From Melioribacteraceae bacterium 4301-Me (GTDB lineage: Bacteria; Bacteroidota; Ignavibacteria; Ignavibacteriales; Melioribacteraceae): a stretch of 64,000 bases of DNA. The stretch's first letter is position 1; the number at the start of each line of letters is the position of its first letter. Under the pieces are notes generated by a model. That model was given only the letters and a program-made list of their open reading frames with translations, was not told the DNA's origin and made no database searches. Location of the stretch: the NCBI GenBank assembly GCA_041538185.1, contig JBGORM010000009.1, positions 29,058 through 93,057 on the forward strand. Direction: 5' to 3'. This document shows, piece by piece, positions 38,394-48,282 of this stretch. Both the position numbers and the translations under genes were made by a program.

Positions 38394-38606
38394 TTACTTT
38401 TCAATTATTGCATCTGTAGCACAAACCTCAACGCACGATTTACAATTATCGCAAAGTTCAGGTACAATAAAAGTATAATCTTGCGAAAGGGGAGTGTAAG
38501 TTACTCCATTTATTGTGTACTCCTCACCTGCATTGTAAATTGCATTGTGCTCACACTCATCAACGCAAGCAGAGCAATTAATGCAATCTTCTGTTATTAC
38601 CATCAT
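38394..38606 (-). CDS. Two-cluster [4Fe-4S] ferredoxin
   Basis: A 70-residue bacterial ferredoxin. The two cysteine motifs are CINCSACVDEC near the N-terminus and CDNCKSCVEVC near the C-terminus, separated by a short insert (EEYTINGVTYTPLSQDY) typical of the Chlorobium/Alvin type. It should be a low-potential cytoplasmic electron carrier. Two tandem ATGs (MMV) leave a one-residue uncertainty at the start. Confidence 0.94.
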   Translation of the reverse strand: MMVITEDCINCSACVDECEHNAIYNAGEEYTINGVTYTPLSQDYTFIVPELCDNCKSCVEVCATDAIIEK

Positions 38607-39030
38607 TTTAGTATCTCCGTATAAGATGAAAAAAATTTTATTTTATTTATCAAAAAGCTTGCCTATAAATACCTGTTAAAATCTGTTTTTATACCTCTTT
38701 TTTTTAAGGAAAACAAAATTTTTTTCCCGTTACTTATTGTGCTTTTCCACAATTGATAATCATATTTTAAGCAATAGCAAGTATAAGAATAAAAAGATGA
38801 CATATCTTGATAAGAAGCAAAATTATCATTAAGTACTATAGAAATAAAGACATAAAAATTAAAATTGTGAGTATTAAACTAATTTATTCACAATAATGAT
38901 TTCAAGAAACAAGATTATGGGGAGAATTTTCAGAAAAGTTTGATTAATAAAAGTTGATGGAAAATAGATTGTATGATAAGTATTTTTTCTATAATTTTCG
39001 ACTGTTCAAGTAAAAAAGTCGAGATTTAAA
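38607..39030. other. Gene-free gap between ferredoxin and the efflux regulator
   Basis: About 420 AT-rich bases separate two divergent genes. It must hold promoters for both, but I see no clear motif, repeat or RNA gene in it. Confidence 0.5.
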
Positions 39031-39636
39031 ATGGGAGATGAGAGATTAAAAGAAAAAACAATAATTGAAGCTGCTAGAAACCGGTTTGCTCATTATGGTT
39101 TTTCTAAGGTTACAATGGATGAAATAGCATCAGATGTTGGAATGGGTAAAGCTTCACTTTATTATTATTTCCCAACTAAAGAGGAACTTTTCAAGTCAGT
39201 TATACTGGAAGAGCAGAACGAATTTGTGAAGAACTTAGAAGCAATTTTGCAAAAGAATACTTTAGCTTCAGAAAAGCTGAATGAGTACGTCGCTCAGCGA
39301 ATAAAGTATTTTAGAGATTTGGTTAATCTTGGAATGCTTAGTGTTCATTCGATTTTTGATGTTAAGTCAATCTTTAAAAAATTATTTGAAGACTTAGGAA
39401 AGCAAGAATTGCTTTTGCTAAAAAAAATTTTTGACGAAGGGATTACTTCCGGTGAATTTACAAAGGAGCTGCCCAAAAATTTTCCAGATGCATTTTTACA
39501 TGTTTTACAAGGTCTCCGTCTTCGCATAATTAAACATTTTAATGAACATCAAAAAAATGAAGATGCTTATAAGGAATTGGAAAGCGAAATGAGAACTTTA
39601 ACTTACTATATAATTAATGGGATTAAGAACAAGTAA
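39031..39636 (+). CDS. TetR-family transcription regulator of the efflux operon
   Basis: A 201-residue TetR regulator. The N-terminal helix-turn-helix is plain (RFAHYGFSKVTMDEIASDVGMG, then KASLYYYFPTKEELF). The C-terminal ligand domain is helical and unassigned. It lies 31 bases upstream of the HlyD-type gene on the same strand and most likely controls the three following efflux genes, as in many TetR/EmrAB/TolC operons. Confidence 0.92.
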   Translation: MGDERLKEKTIIEAARNRFAHYGFSKVTMDEIASDVGMGKASLYYYFPTKEELFKSVILEEQNEFVKNLEAILQKNTLASEKLNEYVAQRIKYFRDLVNLGMLSVHSIFDVKSIFKKLFEDLGKQELLLLKKIFDEGITSGEFTKELPKNFPDAFLHVLQGLRLRIIKHFNEHQKNEDAYKELESEMRTLTYYIINGIKNK

Positions 39637-39667
39637 ATTTATGAACAAAATTATAAGGGTCTAATTC

Positions 39668-40657
39668 ATGGCACAAAATGAAAAGCTAAAGAATAAAGTT
39701 ATGGTAAATTCAAACGGCGATGAAAATATTGAGGAGATTCCTCTTTACAAAAAGAAAAGACTAATAATTCCTTTGCTTTTGATATTTATTGCTGCAGTAA
39801 TCACAGGATATTTTTGGTTTGTGAATATGCAAAACTTTGTTTCAACTGATGATGCATATATCGATGCGAACAGTGTTTCAATTAGTTCTAAGATACTTGG
39901 ACGAATTGTTTATCTGGGTACTGATGGGGCTGATACGGTGAAAGCAAGTCAAATTCTTGTTAAACTGGATGACACAGATTTAAAAGCGCAAGAAGCCTCT
40001 GCAAAAGCAGAACTTCAACTGGCTCAAAAAAGTATTCTTCTTGCTGAAGTAAATGTTAAACGTGCACAGCAAGATTTTGACCGCGGTGAAGGACAATATA
40101 AAAACGGAGTAATTACTCAAGAACAATACGACCATTTGAAAGCCGCGCTCGATGCTGCAAAAGCAGAATATGAAATTGAACTTTCCAGAATTTCTGCAGC
40201 TAAAAGTAAACTTGATGTAGTTGAAACACAGTTAAGTAACACAGTAATTACATCTCCAATGGATGGTGTAGTTGCAAAAAGATGGGTATTGGTGGGTGAT
40301 GTTGTTCAGCCGGGACAGCCTATTTTTACAATTTACGATTTGAAAAATATCTGGGTTACTGCCAATCTCGAAGAAACAAAACTTGCTCACGTAAAATTAG
40401 GAGGGACGGTAGAAATAGATGTTGATTCTTATCCAGATATGAAATTTTACGGTAAAGTATTTGAAATAGGTAATTATACAGCCTCTCAATTTTCTCTTAT
40501 TCCGCCTAACAATGCATCGGGTAATTTTACAAAAGTTACACAGCGCGTGCCAATTAAAATTTCGATTCAGCCGGATAGTTTTTCCTTAAAAAATGACCCG
40601 CCAAAATTTAAACTTTTACCAGGTATGTCGGTCGAAATAAAAATAAGAAAGCAATAA
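39668..40657 (+). CDS. HlyD/EmrA-type membrane fusion protein
   Basis: A 329-residue periplasmic adaptor. A cytoplasmic N-terminus is followed by one membrane anchor (LIIPLLLIFIAAVITGYFWF), the lipoyl-like half motifs (DDAYIDANSVSISSKILG and VITSPMDGVVAKRWVLVGD), a coiled-coil hairpin (residues about 100-175) and the beta-barrel domain (IWVTANLEETKLAHVKLGG). It links the inner-membrane pump to the TolC-like channel encoded downstream. It lies 3 bases upstream of the MFS gene. Confidence 0.94.
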   Translation: MAQNEKLKNKVMVNSNGDENIEEIPLYKKKRLIIPLLLIFIAAVITGYFWFVNMQNFVSTDDAYIDANSVSISSKILGRIVYLGTDGADTVKASQILVKLDDTDLKAQEASAKAELQLAQKSILLAEVNVKRAQQDFDRGEGQYKNGVITQEQYDHLKAALDAAKAEYEIELSRISAAKSKLDVVETQLSNTVITSPMDGVVAKRWVLVGDVVQPGQPIFTIYDLKNIWVTANLEETKLAHVKLGGTVEIDVDSYPDMKFYGKVFEIGNYTASQFSLIPPNNASGNFTKVTQRVPIKISIQPDSFSLKNDPPKFKLLPGMSVEIKIRKQ

Positions 40658-40660
40658 TAA

Positions 40661-42265
40661 ATGGCAAAAAGAATTAAGAACATGAATAACGGAAGTGTAA
40701 AAAATCTTCACAGCCATCCTTCTTACCGCTGGTTTGTGCTGGCAAATGTAATGATGGGTACATTTATGGCAGTGCTCGATGCTACAATTGTAAACGTCGG
40801 CTTAACAAAAATGATGGCTGCTTTCGGTGTTAGTGTAGATAAAATAGAATGGGTTCTGACTGCTTATCTTTTAATATTTGCTGTTGTGCTTCCATCATCA
40901 GGATGGATTGCAGATCATCTCGGTTATAAAAAAACTTACATACTTGGATTGATTCTATTTACAGCGGGTTCACTCTTTTGCAGTCTTTCTGCAAACGAAA
41001 ATGTACTTATTGCTTTTAGAGTTCTGCAGGGTGCTGGAGGCGGCTTTATAATGCCGGTCGGAATGGCAATAGTTACAAGGGAATTTCCACCGGAAAAAAG
41101 AGGAACTGCTTTAGGATTTTGGGGAGTTGCATCGGCATCTTCAGTTTCGCTAGGACCAATGATTGGCGGCTATTTAATTGATACTTTCAGCTGGCATGCA
41201 ATTTTTGATGTGAATGTACCAGTGGGTATTCTTGCTGTTGTCGCATCACTGGTAATTTTAAGAGATTATAAAGTTGAAGAAACACGTTCGTTTGATATAC
41301 TTGGATTTATTTCAATGAGTTCTTTTCTCGTTTTCCTTCTGCTTGCACTTTCTGATGGCAACGCAGCATGGAACACCGGTGGATGGACCTCCAATTTCAT
41401 ACTCACATGCTTTGCCATTTCATTCGTTAGTTTTGTTATTTTCATAATTACAGAACTCAGCATAAGACATCCCATTATAGACCTTCGAATATTGAAGAAC
41501 CGCAATTTTGGAATGGCAAATATTATGCTGTTTATATTTGGATTAGCCTTCTTTGGTAATTCATTTCTTCTTCCGCTCTACCTTCAAAATTCATTGGGTT
41601 ACACGGCGCTTCAGGCTGGACTTGTATTCTTCCCCGTCGGAATTATACAGGCTATAATGTCGCCTATTGCTGGTAAATTATCTGATAAAGTAAATCCTAA
41701 AATTCCTGTAATAATTGGTATAACTTTGACTTTTTTCAGCATGTATTTATACAAGAATTTATCGCTTCAATCTGAATATGGAGAGATTATACTGCCGCTT
41801 GTAATTCGAGGCTTCGGGCTCGGCTTTATGTTTATTCCTCTTAGTACAATTGCAATTAACGATATACCAAAAGAAAAAATGGCTCAGGCAACAGGTCTGT
41901 TTAATACAATTCGGCAGGTAGGCGGAAGTTTTGGTATTGCAATTCTTGGTTCACTTCTTACGAGAAGAATTATTTATCATACTCAGATTTTTGGTCAGGC
42001 GGTTGATCAAAATTCACCTGCTTTTAAGCATGTTTTTTACGGTCTTAGATACTTTGTACAGCAATCAGTTGGAAGTACTGGCAGCAAGGCATTGGCACAG
42101 GCTAAAGCTCTGATTGCAAGCAATGTAGCTGGTCAGGCGTTTGTTCAGGGTATAGCCGACGATTTCTTCGCAGGTGCAATAATTACTTTGTTTATTCTTA
42201 TTCCAATGTTGTTTTTGAAATATCATAAAAAGACGAAAAACGTAAAAATTGAGGCTGTAGATTAA
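40661..42265 (+). CDS. DHA2-family MFS drug efflux pump (EmrB-like)
   Basis: A 534-residue major-facilitator protein with 14 predicted helices. The DHA2 motifs include LDATIVNVGLTKMM in helix 1, WVLTAYLLIFAVVLPSSGWIADHLGYKK in the helix 2 to 3 region, FRVLQGAGGGFIMPVGMAI, and AIFDVNVPVGI (motif C region). It exports hydrophobic compounds using proton motive force. It is the second gene of a tripartite efflux operon. Confidence 0.95.
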   Translation: MAKRIKNMNNGSVKNLHSHPSYRWFVLANVMMGTFMAVLDATIVNVGLTKMMAAFGVSVDKIEWVLTAYLLIFAVVLPSSGWIADHLGYKKTYILGLILFTAGSLFCSLSANENVLIAFRVLQGAGGGFIMPVGMAIVTREFPPEKRGTALGFWGVASASSVSLGPMIGGYLIDTFSWHAIFDVNVPVGILAVVASLVILRDYKVEETRSFDILGFISMSSFLVFLLLALSDGNAAWNTGGWTSNFILTCFAISFVSFVIFIITELSIRHPIIDLRILKNRNFGMANIMLFIFGLAFFGNSFLLPLYLQNSLGYTALQAGLVFFPVGIIQAIMSPIAGKLSDKVNPKIPVIIGITLTFFSMYLYKNLSLQSEYGEIILPLVIRGFGLGFMFIPLSTIAINDIPKEKMAQATGLFNTIRQVGGSFGIAILGSLLTRRIIYHTQIFGQAVDQNSPAFKHVFYGLRYFVQQSVGSTGSKALAQAKALIASNVAGQAFVQGIADDFFAGAIITLFILIPMLFLKYHKKTKNVKIEAVD

Positions 42266-42293
42266 TTTCACACTTCAGTTATGGAGATAAATT

Positions 42294-43601
42294 ATGAAGT
42301 ATAAAACTTTATTAGTAGCATTAATTCTGAACATTTTACTTGTTGGAAAATTTTTTTCACAAAATATTTCTAAAGATTCACTAACACTAAATGATGCAAT
42401 AAGTCTAACACTATCTAATCAACCATTAATTCAACAAGCATTAGAAGAAATTAATGCCGCACAAGCAAGAATAAATCAGCAAAAAAGCTTTAACTATCCG
42501 GATGTTCATGCTAATTTGAGTTATACTCGAATTGGTCCCATCCCTAAAATACAATTTGGAGAAATGGGTTTTGAATTAGCACCAGCTAATAATTATAACG
42601 CTACTTTAACATCTTCACAAATAATTTATGATTTTGGAAAAAGAGATGCTCTCATTGAGCTTGCCTCTTCCTATAAATTAAAAGCTGAAGATAAAATTGA
42701 CCTTATTAAAAATGATTTGAGTTATCAAACTGTTAAAACTTTCTATACAATTTTATTTTTGCAAAAAAGCATCGATGTAAAAGATGAACAGATAAAAACA
42801 TTAACTAAGCACATTGAAGTAACAAGCAAAAAAGTTGAAAGTGGCACTGCAACTGATTTTGATATTCTTACTACTAAGGTAAGACTCGCTGCTGCCCAAA
42901 ATCAAAAAGCCGACCTGGAGAATGCATTGAACAAAGCAAAAATATATTTGAGAAATCTATTCGGCTGGCCATCAAATAAAGAATTGAATTTGAACGGAAA
43001 ATTAAATCTTGATTCTGCTTATATCGATACAACATCATTAATTAGTGAAGCACTTAAAAAAAGACCCGAAATGAAATTAGCATTAGACGCCCAAAAAAGT
43101 GCAATACTAATGAAACAAACTGCTTCTCTTACCGATGTACCCATTTTAAATATCACTGCAAATTACGGGTTCAAAAATGGGTATGAACCCAATCTTAATG
43201 TTCTTAGAGGCAATTGGGCAGCTGGTGTTTTTGCTTCTGTTCCAATATTTAATGGAAATCTAAAAAATGCAAAGATTGAGGAAGCAGAAGCTAACATAAA
43301 GTATGCATCGGCTGAATTACTTCAATTAGAAAGAGTTATTAAGACAGAAGTCGAACAAGCCGTTGCTGATTTAAACGCTGTGCGTTCTAAAATAAAAACT
43401 ACGCAATTGCAGGTTGAACAGGCTAAACAAGCAGTCTCAAGAGCAGAAATTCAATATGCTAATGGCGTAATTACAAATCTTGATTTAATTGATGCTGAAA
43501 CTGCACTTTCTGAAGCAGAATTGATGTATGTTCAAGTTATATACAATAATATCATTAATAAGTATAACCTTTATAAATCTATTGGTAAGATTCTTTGGTA
43601 A
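42294..43601 (+). CDS. TolC-family outer membrane efflux protein
   Basis: A 435-residue outer-membrane channel protein with a signal peptide (MKYKTLLVALILNILLVGKFFS). Two OEP repeats show the characteristic long coiled helices and the motifs LTLNDAISLTLSNQPLIQQA, SQIIYDFGKRDALIELA, VFASVPIFNGNLKNAKI and YANGVITNLDLIDAETALSEAE. It completes the TetR/HlyD/MFS operon as the outer-membrane exit duct. A GGAGATAAAT site precedes the start. Confidence 0.95.
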   Translation: MKYKTLLVALILNILLVGKFFSQNISKDSLTLNDAISLTLSNQPLIQQALEEINAAQARINQQKSFNYPDVHANLSYTRIGPIPKIQFGEMGFELAPANNYNATLTSSQIIYDFGKRDALIELASSYKLKAEDKIDLIKNDLSYQTVKTFYTILFLQKSIDVKDEQIKTLTKHIEVTSKKVESGTATDFDILTTKVRLAAAQNQKADLENALNKAKIYLRNLFGWPSNKELNLNGKLNLDSAYIDTTSLISEALKKRPEMKLALDAQKSAILMKQTASLTDVPILNITANYGFKNGYEPNLNVLRGNWAAGVFASVPIFNGNLKNAKIEEAEANIKYASAELLQLERVIKTEVEQAVADLNAVRSKIKTTQLQVEQAKQAVSRAEIQYANGVITNLDLIDAETALSEAELMYVQVIYNNIINKYNLYKSIGKILW

Positions 43602-43687
43602 AGAGTTTTTAAATAAAGTAAAATCATGGGGAAAATAATTCTCAATGTAAAAAATCTTATTAAAAAATTTTAGAAAGGAGTTAAAAA

Positions 43688-44674
43688 ATGGAGAAAAGAA
43701 AACTTGGAACTGAGGGACTTGAAGTCACTGCAATTGGATTAGGCTGCATGGGCATGTCAGAATTTTATGGACCGCAAAATGATGAAGAATCAATTAGAAC
43801 CATACATAAAGCTATTGAACTTGGGATAAATTTTTTTGACACAGCAGATATGTACGGTCCATTTATAAATGAAGAATTAGTAGGCAAAGCTTTGAAGCCT
43901 TACAGAGACAAGGTTATAATTGCAACAAAGTTTGGCAATGTAAGAGGTAAAAATGGAGAATGGCTTGGAATTAATGGCAAACCCGAATATGTTCGTCAAG
44001 CTTGTGAAGCAAGTTTGAAAAGACTTGGCGTTGAAACTATTGACCTTTACTACCAGCATCGCGTTGATCCCAATACTCCAATTGAGGATACAGTTGGTGC
44101 AATGGCTGAATTGGTAAAGGAAGGTAAAGTTAGGTATCTTGGTTTATCTGAAGCTTCACCTAATACTATCAGGCGTGCAAACAAAGTTCATAAAATTACG
44201 GCTCTTCAAACAGAATATTCATTATGGACAAGGGACCCTGAAGGAGAAATTCTTGATACTTGTGAAGAACTTCAAATTGGTTTCGTTGCTTACAGCCCTT
44301 TAGGTCGAGGTTTTTTGACGGGGAAAATTAAATCAGTAGATGACTTATTTGAGGGTGATTATAGAAGAAATCATCCACGTTTTCAAGAAGAAAATTTAAA
44401 ACATAATCTAATGTTAATTCAAAAATTAGAGGAAATCGCTGAAGAGAAGAACTGCACATTAGCCCAATTAGCTATTGCATGGGTAATAGCACAAAAAAAT
44501 TATATAGTGCCAATTGTTGGTACAAAAAAAGTAAAATACCTTGAAGAAAATCTAAAAGCACTCGATGTTAAGTTAACTAAAGAAGATTTAGAAAAGATTG
44601 ATTTAATTATGCCTAAAGGCGCAGTAAAAGGACCTAGATACCCCGAACAAGGGATGAAATCAGTCAACAGGTAA
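43688..44674 (+). CDS. Aldo/keto reductase
   Basis: A 328-residue NADPH-dependent aldo/keto reductase of the AKR13-like type. The catalytic tetrad is visible: Asp and Tyr in [11 protein letters not shown], Lys in [10 protein letters not shown], and His in [12 protein letters not shown]. The nucleotide-binding end shows [17 protein letters not shown]. The start has GAAAGGAGTTAAAA ahead. It is 86 bases after the efflux operon and followed by its own hairpin. Confidence 0.94.
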   Translation: MEKRKLGTEGLEVTAIGLGCMGMSEFYGPQNDEESIRTIHKAIELGINFFDTADMYGPFINEELVGKALKPYRDKVIIATKFGNVRGKNGEWLGINGKPEYVRQACEASLKRLGVETIDLYYQHRVDPNTPIEDTVGAMAELVKEGKVRYLGLSEASPNTIRRANKVHKITALQTEYSLWTRDPEGEILDTCEELQIGFVAYSPLGRGFLTGKIKSVDDLFEGDYRRNHPRFQEENLKHNLMLIQKLEEIAEEKNCTLAQLAIAWVIAQKNYIVPIVGTKKVKYLEENLKALDVKLTKEDLEKIDLIMPKGAVKGPRYPEQGMKSVNR

Positions 44675-44706
44675 AGAGCTTTTACTTGCGTTAAAGTTTA
44701 TCTCGC

Positions 44707-44731
44707 AAAATTCATTTTTTAATGAATTTTT
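44707..44731 (+). terminator. Hairpin terminator after the aldo/keto reductase
   Basis: AAAATTCATT and AATGAATTTT form a perfect 10-bp stem around a TTTT loop, followed by one more T and G. The stem is AT-rich but the position, 33 bases after the stop codon, fits a terminator. Confidence 0.5.
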
Positions 44732-44792
44732 GAATTGCTATTATATTATTAAATGATGAATCGGCTGTTAGCCTAATAGCAGTTCGCAAATA

Positions 44793-45428
44793 TTACTTGT
44801 GAAGTTTGCAATCTATTAGTAGTGCAATTCTATAACTGGTATATGTAACAAAAGGAGCAACAATTACATCAATCGTATAATGAACGTGTTGCATCAAAAC
44901 ACAAGCTGCAACCAAGACAGTACTGATTAAAAAAATTGTTTTTAATTTTTTGTTTTGTGCAGTAAGAAAAAAAATAAACATTGTTGCTGTGTGCCCCGAA
45001 AAAAATAAATCTTTTAACAAAGTTTTCCCATTGCCAAATAACTCAACTACTGGGTCTTTAAGAGGTATAATAGTTGCTGGTGGGTTTAAAGGAAGAAAAT
45101 ATATTGTCAGCATTCGAAAAAGAATTACTAAAGCGTAAGATTGTAATGCAAGCATTAATTTATCCGGATGAAAACTTAAAGAAATTAATGCCAGCAATAA
45201 GGCTAAGTAAATTAAGCCAAAGGTTACCCATGTTACTTTTATTGCGGGAAACAGTGAGAGAAAAGGATCATTAAATGAAAATCCAGCTCTTGTTTCGTTG
45301 TATGCTAAAAACTTTGCCATCCAGTAAAGTATAAATGCTAATACAATAAATGAAAGCATGAAAAGAAAACGAAAGTTTGAATTAGATAAACCTTCTTGCC
45401 AAACTTTTCTAAATTGTTGAATGTTCAT
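44793..45428 (-). CDS. PAP2-like membrane phosphatase (sphingomyelin-synthase-type C domain)
   Basis: A 211-residue protein with about six membrane helices. Near the C-terminus it carries FFSGHTATMFIFFLTAQNKK and then HVHYTIDVIVAPF, the spaced SGHT and H-x3-D residues of the PAP2/sphingomyelin-synthase superfamily active site. A phospholipid phosphatase or phosphotransferase role in the inner membrane is inferred; substrate is unknown. Confidence 0.8.
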   Translation of the reverse strand: MNIQQFRKVWQEGLSNSNFRFLFMLSFIVLAFILYWMAKFLAYNETRAGFSFNDPFLSLFPAIKVTWVTFGLIYLALLLALISLSFHPDKLMLALQSYALVILFRMLTIYFLPLNPPATIIPLKDPVVELFGNGKTLLKDLFFSGHTATMFIFFLTAQNKKLKTIFLISTVLVAACVLMQHVHYTIDVIVAPFVTYTSYRIALLIDCKLHK

Positions 45429-45770
45429 GCTGGCTGTTTTTTTGTTTAAAAAGTGGCATAAAAATAATAACGCAGCAAAAGAAAGACAATTATATTCTAA
45501 CGAAAAATTTTATTTGCATTACATACAATTTCACGCTAAAACTTTTTATAGCATTCTTAAAAATGGGCTGCACTTATTTATGAAAAGTAGAAGTGTAAGG
45601 CTATCTTTATTCCTAATGATGAATTTTTTATGTGTATTTGGTATGTAAAAATTATAGCCAAAAACTTACTATCAAGGTTGGCTCTAATAAAATTTCGTTA
45701 GTGCTGAATGCAAATTTTTTTAAAAAGAAACTTGCACCAAACACGTTTATTGAAGAATAAAATGTTTGCC
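45429..45770. other. Gene-free gap
   Basis: This AT-rich gap lies between the PAP2-like start and the Rieske stop. A 75-codon open frame on the plus strand has no recognisable features and overlaps the PAP2 start. I see no repeat, RNA gene or clear terminator. Confidence 0.4.
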
Positions 45771-46268
45771 TTAGCTTACGGTTAAAATGTTGCCATCTAA
45801 TTTTGTAGTGTAGCTCTTTAAAGCCTGTGGTGCAGGTCCTCTTACAACACTTCCTGAAGTATTGTACTGGCTGCCGTGGCATGGGCATGTCGAAATTCCA
45901 TTTTGAAAAGGACCAACAGTACATTGCTGATGAGTGCATTGACGCGAGTAAGCTTTTACAACAGCCTGACTTTCACGGTATAATAAAAGTCCTTGTGGGT
46001 CAAGTGCGTTAGCACCGGTTGCAACACTGCCACCTATGTTTTGAAGGGCTGAGTATTGTGAACTAGAAATATCAAAAGTAACAGGATTACCTCCGCTGTT
46101 ATTTTGAGGGGAAGTAGGATTTGAACCGTTATTGCTGCATGAATCTAAAATTGTAATTAATGCTGAACTTGCAGCAATTGCCCCTATTCCTTTGATTGAT
46201 GTTTCAATAAAATTTCTTCTTGTTAGATTCAATTTATTTATTAGGTTAATTTTTTCCTTGAACTCCAT
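45771..46268 (-). CDS. Rieske [2Fe-2S] protein with twin-arginine signal
   Basis: A 165-residue Rieske protein. The N-terminus LTRRNFIETSIKGIGAIAASS is a twin-arginine export signal, with a cysteine at SCSN that could be lipid-modified. The cluster boxes are CTHQQC and CPCHGSQYN, followed by GSVVRGPAPQAL. No cytochrome b gene is adjacent, unlike the Rieske gene at 8475-8906. It lies downstream of the NapH-like gene at the edge of the nitrous oxide reductase cluster, so a role in electron delivery to that system is plausible but inferred. Confidence 0.92.
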   Translation of the reverse strand: MEFKEKINLINKLNLTRRNFIETSIKGIGAIAASSALITILDSCSNNGSNPTSPQNNSGGNPVTFDISSSQYSALQNIGGSVATGANALDPQGLLLYRESQAVVKAYSRQCTHQQCTVGPFQNGISTCPCHGSQYNTSGSVVRGPAPQALKSYTTKLDGNILTVS

Positions 46269-46510
46269 TTGTACCTCTTAAAATTTTTTTGCAAAAATCA
46301 GTAACACTATTTAATAAATTAACAAAAATTCTAAAATCCCAAAATGATTACATATTATGCTCAGCATTGTTGAATTTCTATAGAACTTGTTAATTGTCTC
46401 GGAAGCTTAGCTTTTAGAATCAAGAACAATCGCAGAAAAATATGGTTTGTCAATACGTAATTTTTATAGAATACTTAACTGCTATATTTACGCGGCAAAC
46501 AATAAAATTA

Positions 46511-47599
46511 TTACTTTGGCTTTATTGAAGAACTTGATAGTTCGTTCATTTTTCTTATTTCTGCAGTACTGGTAGGATGGGTTAGTATATTAATGTTCTT
46601 ATTTAATATTGAGTATTCTTCCTTTGATATTTTATTCTTCCAGTTGCCGCTAATCATTGCTATGCTAATAATAGCTATGTAGATGGCGACAACGCCGAAA
46701 GCAACTACCTTTTTCGAAATTTTTTTCTTGGTGAAATTAACTTTAACGTCGAGAGTATCTTTAACGGGACATACATCTATGCAACTTAGACACATAGAAC
46801 ACTCATCAGAAATAACTGTTTTGACCTTGTCAACCTTAATGAATGAAGGACAAGCTTTAGCACAAAGACCACAGTCAATACAGCTAACTGGATTTCTTTT
46901 TATTTTGGTGGGACTAAAAAATGAAATTAATCCAAGTAATGCACCGTATGGACATAAATATCTACACCAAAAATTTCTAATGAATATTGAGAGAACAAAT
47001 AAAGAGCTGATAACTATTAAAGAAAACTGACTAATGTTAGCAAAAAAATAATACATTTTTAAATCTGCAGCTTTGTTATACTCGCTATCAAGAAACAATT
47101 TTACTGCACTGGCGCTCATAGCAAAGAAAATTGCGTAGATAAAAAATCCTAACAAGAGATATTTTAAAGATCTTAAAGGATAATCAATATAGCTGGGCAA
47201 TTTGATTTTCCTTTTGAAAATTTTCTTTATTACTTTTTCACCAAAGTCACCAATAGTTTCCGAAATAAATCCAATCGGGCACAACCAACTGCAAAACGAT
47301 TTGCTGTAAATGAACGACACAGTAAGAATTGCAATAAAAATGAAGAAACCTGCCGGATGAACAGGGTGTATCTCTCCAGTCATAAAGAAATAATAAAGGC
47401 TCATTAAAGCACTTATTGGTAAAAAGCCTTCAACACCTGCTGGGCGGTTGAAATAATCAGCACCTATTTTGTTCAACGAACTTATGAACAAATAAAACTC
47501 AATACCTATCCAAATGCACAGCAACAAAAACGATAGTTGAATTAAGAACCTGTAGCCTTGTATGGGTTTTCCTGTATTACGAATAAATTCTCTTTTCAT
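46511..47599 (-). CDS. NapH/NosR-like membrane polyferredoxin
   Basis: A 362-residue integral membrane iron-sulfur protein. Four to five helices are interleaved with two cytoplasmic CxxxCP signatures (SFCSWLCPIGF and FWCRYLCPYGA). Two [4Fe-4S] motifs follow (CIDCGLCAKACP and CSMCLSCIDVCP) and a last helix (VVAFGVVAIYIAIISIAM). This is the layout of NapH and of the C-terminal half of NosR. In clade II nos clusters such NosH/NapH proteins take electrons from menaquinol toward nitrous oxide reductase. It is transcribed divergently from the Rrf2 regulator and nos genes. Confidence 0.88.
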   Translation of the reverse strand: MKREFIRNTGKPIQGYRFLIQLSFLLLCIWIGIEFYLFISSLNKIGADYFNRPAGVEGFLPISALMSLYYFFMTGEIHPVHPAGFFIFIAILTVSFIYSKSFCSWLCPIGFISETIGDFGEKVIKKIFKRKIKLPSYIDYPLRSLKYLLLGFFIYAIFFAMSASAVKLFLDSEYNKAADLKMYYFFANISQFSLIVISSLFVLSIFIRNFWCRYLCPYGALLGLISFFSPTKIKRNPVSCIDCGLCAKACPSFIKVDKVKTVISDECSMCLSCIDVCPVKDTLDVKVNFTKKKISKKVVAFGVVAIYIAIISIAMISGNWKNKISKEEYSILNKNINILTHPTSTAEIRKMNELSSSSIKPK

Positions 47600-47818
47600 A
47601 ATTTATAGAATTAAATAAGATTTTATATTCTGATATCAATTATATTAATTTCATTCAAAATGGTCAAGTTAATTTCTATAATTGCAAAAACATTAAAAAA
47701 TATTAAAAAATTCAAGAAAAATTATACTAAAATAAGATAATCGTGACCCACTTTATTTTTTTATTGATTTACATTCATATAATAATTATGTTAATACAGA
47801 ATGATTTATCTGATTATG

Positions 47819-48241
47819 ATGTTTTTACCGCAAAGATTAAAATATGGAATGCAAATTGTGATTTATCTGTCTAAAAATAAATTAAGTAGACCAATACCAG
47901 CTCATAAGATTGCTAATCAATTGAACATACCAAAAGAATTTGCAGCAAAGATATTACAAGAACTTGCAGGCAATGGTATACTCAAATCACAAAAAGGGAA
48001 AAATGGGGGTTTTAATTTGTGTGTTAACCCGTCCGAAATAAAAATTGAAAAAGTTTTTTTAGCGTTAGGATTCGTAACCAACTTTAATGAGTGTGTTTTT
48101 GAATCTAAATCAGTGTGTGAAAAAGAAAAATGTTCTTTTTGCAATGGTTGGAGAATGTTTATAAATGATTTCAATTTCATGATTAGAAACTATTCTTTAG
48201 ATAAAATTTATGAACAGTCTAGTTACCATGTAAATGGTTAA
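47819..48241 (+). CDS. Rrf2-family regulator with cysteine cluster (NsrR-like)
   Basis: A 140-residue winged-helix regulator. The HTH lies in PIPAHKIANQLNIPKEFAAKILQELAGNGIL, followed by the wing SQKGKNGGFNL. Four cysteines in NECVFESKSVCEKEKCSFCNGW (spaced 7, 4 and 2 residues) could ligate an iron-sulfur cluster, as in NO- or redox-sensing Rrf2 proteins. It sits between the NapH-like gene and the nos genes, so control of nos expression by NO or redox state is a reasonable inference. An in-frame ATG at 47801 would add six residues; neither start has a clear ribosome site. Confidence 0.88.
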   Translation: MFLPQRLKYGMQIVIYLSKNKLSRPIPAHKIANQLNIPKEFAAKILQELAGNGILKSQKGKNGGFNLCVNPSEIKIEKVFLALGFVTNFNECVFESKSVCEKEKCSFCNGWRMFINDFNFMIRNYSLDKIYEQSSYHVNG

Positions 48242-48282
48242 AATAAACTAAGGGAAAGATTTTAACCTAATTGAGCAGTAAA

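Noticed and set aside
38352..38624. 90-codon plus-strand frame after trxA
   Set aside because: It is the antisense of the ferredoxin gene and begins inside the terminator hairpin.
45421..45648. 75-codon plus-strand frame between the PAP2-like and Rieske genes
   Set aside because: It overlaps the PAP2-like start, has no ribosome site and shows no recognisable features.
46110..46140. GGATTTGAACC resembling the T-loop of a tRNA on the opposite strand
   Set aside because: It falls in the coding sequence of the Rieske protein (Gly-Ser-Asn-Pro linker), and no acceptor or anticodon stem can be built.
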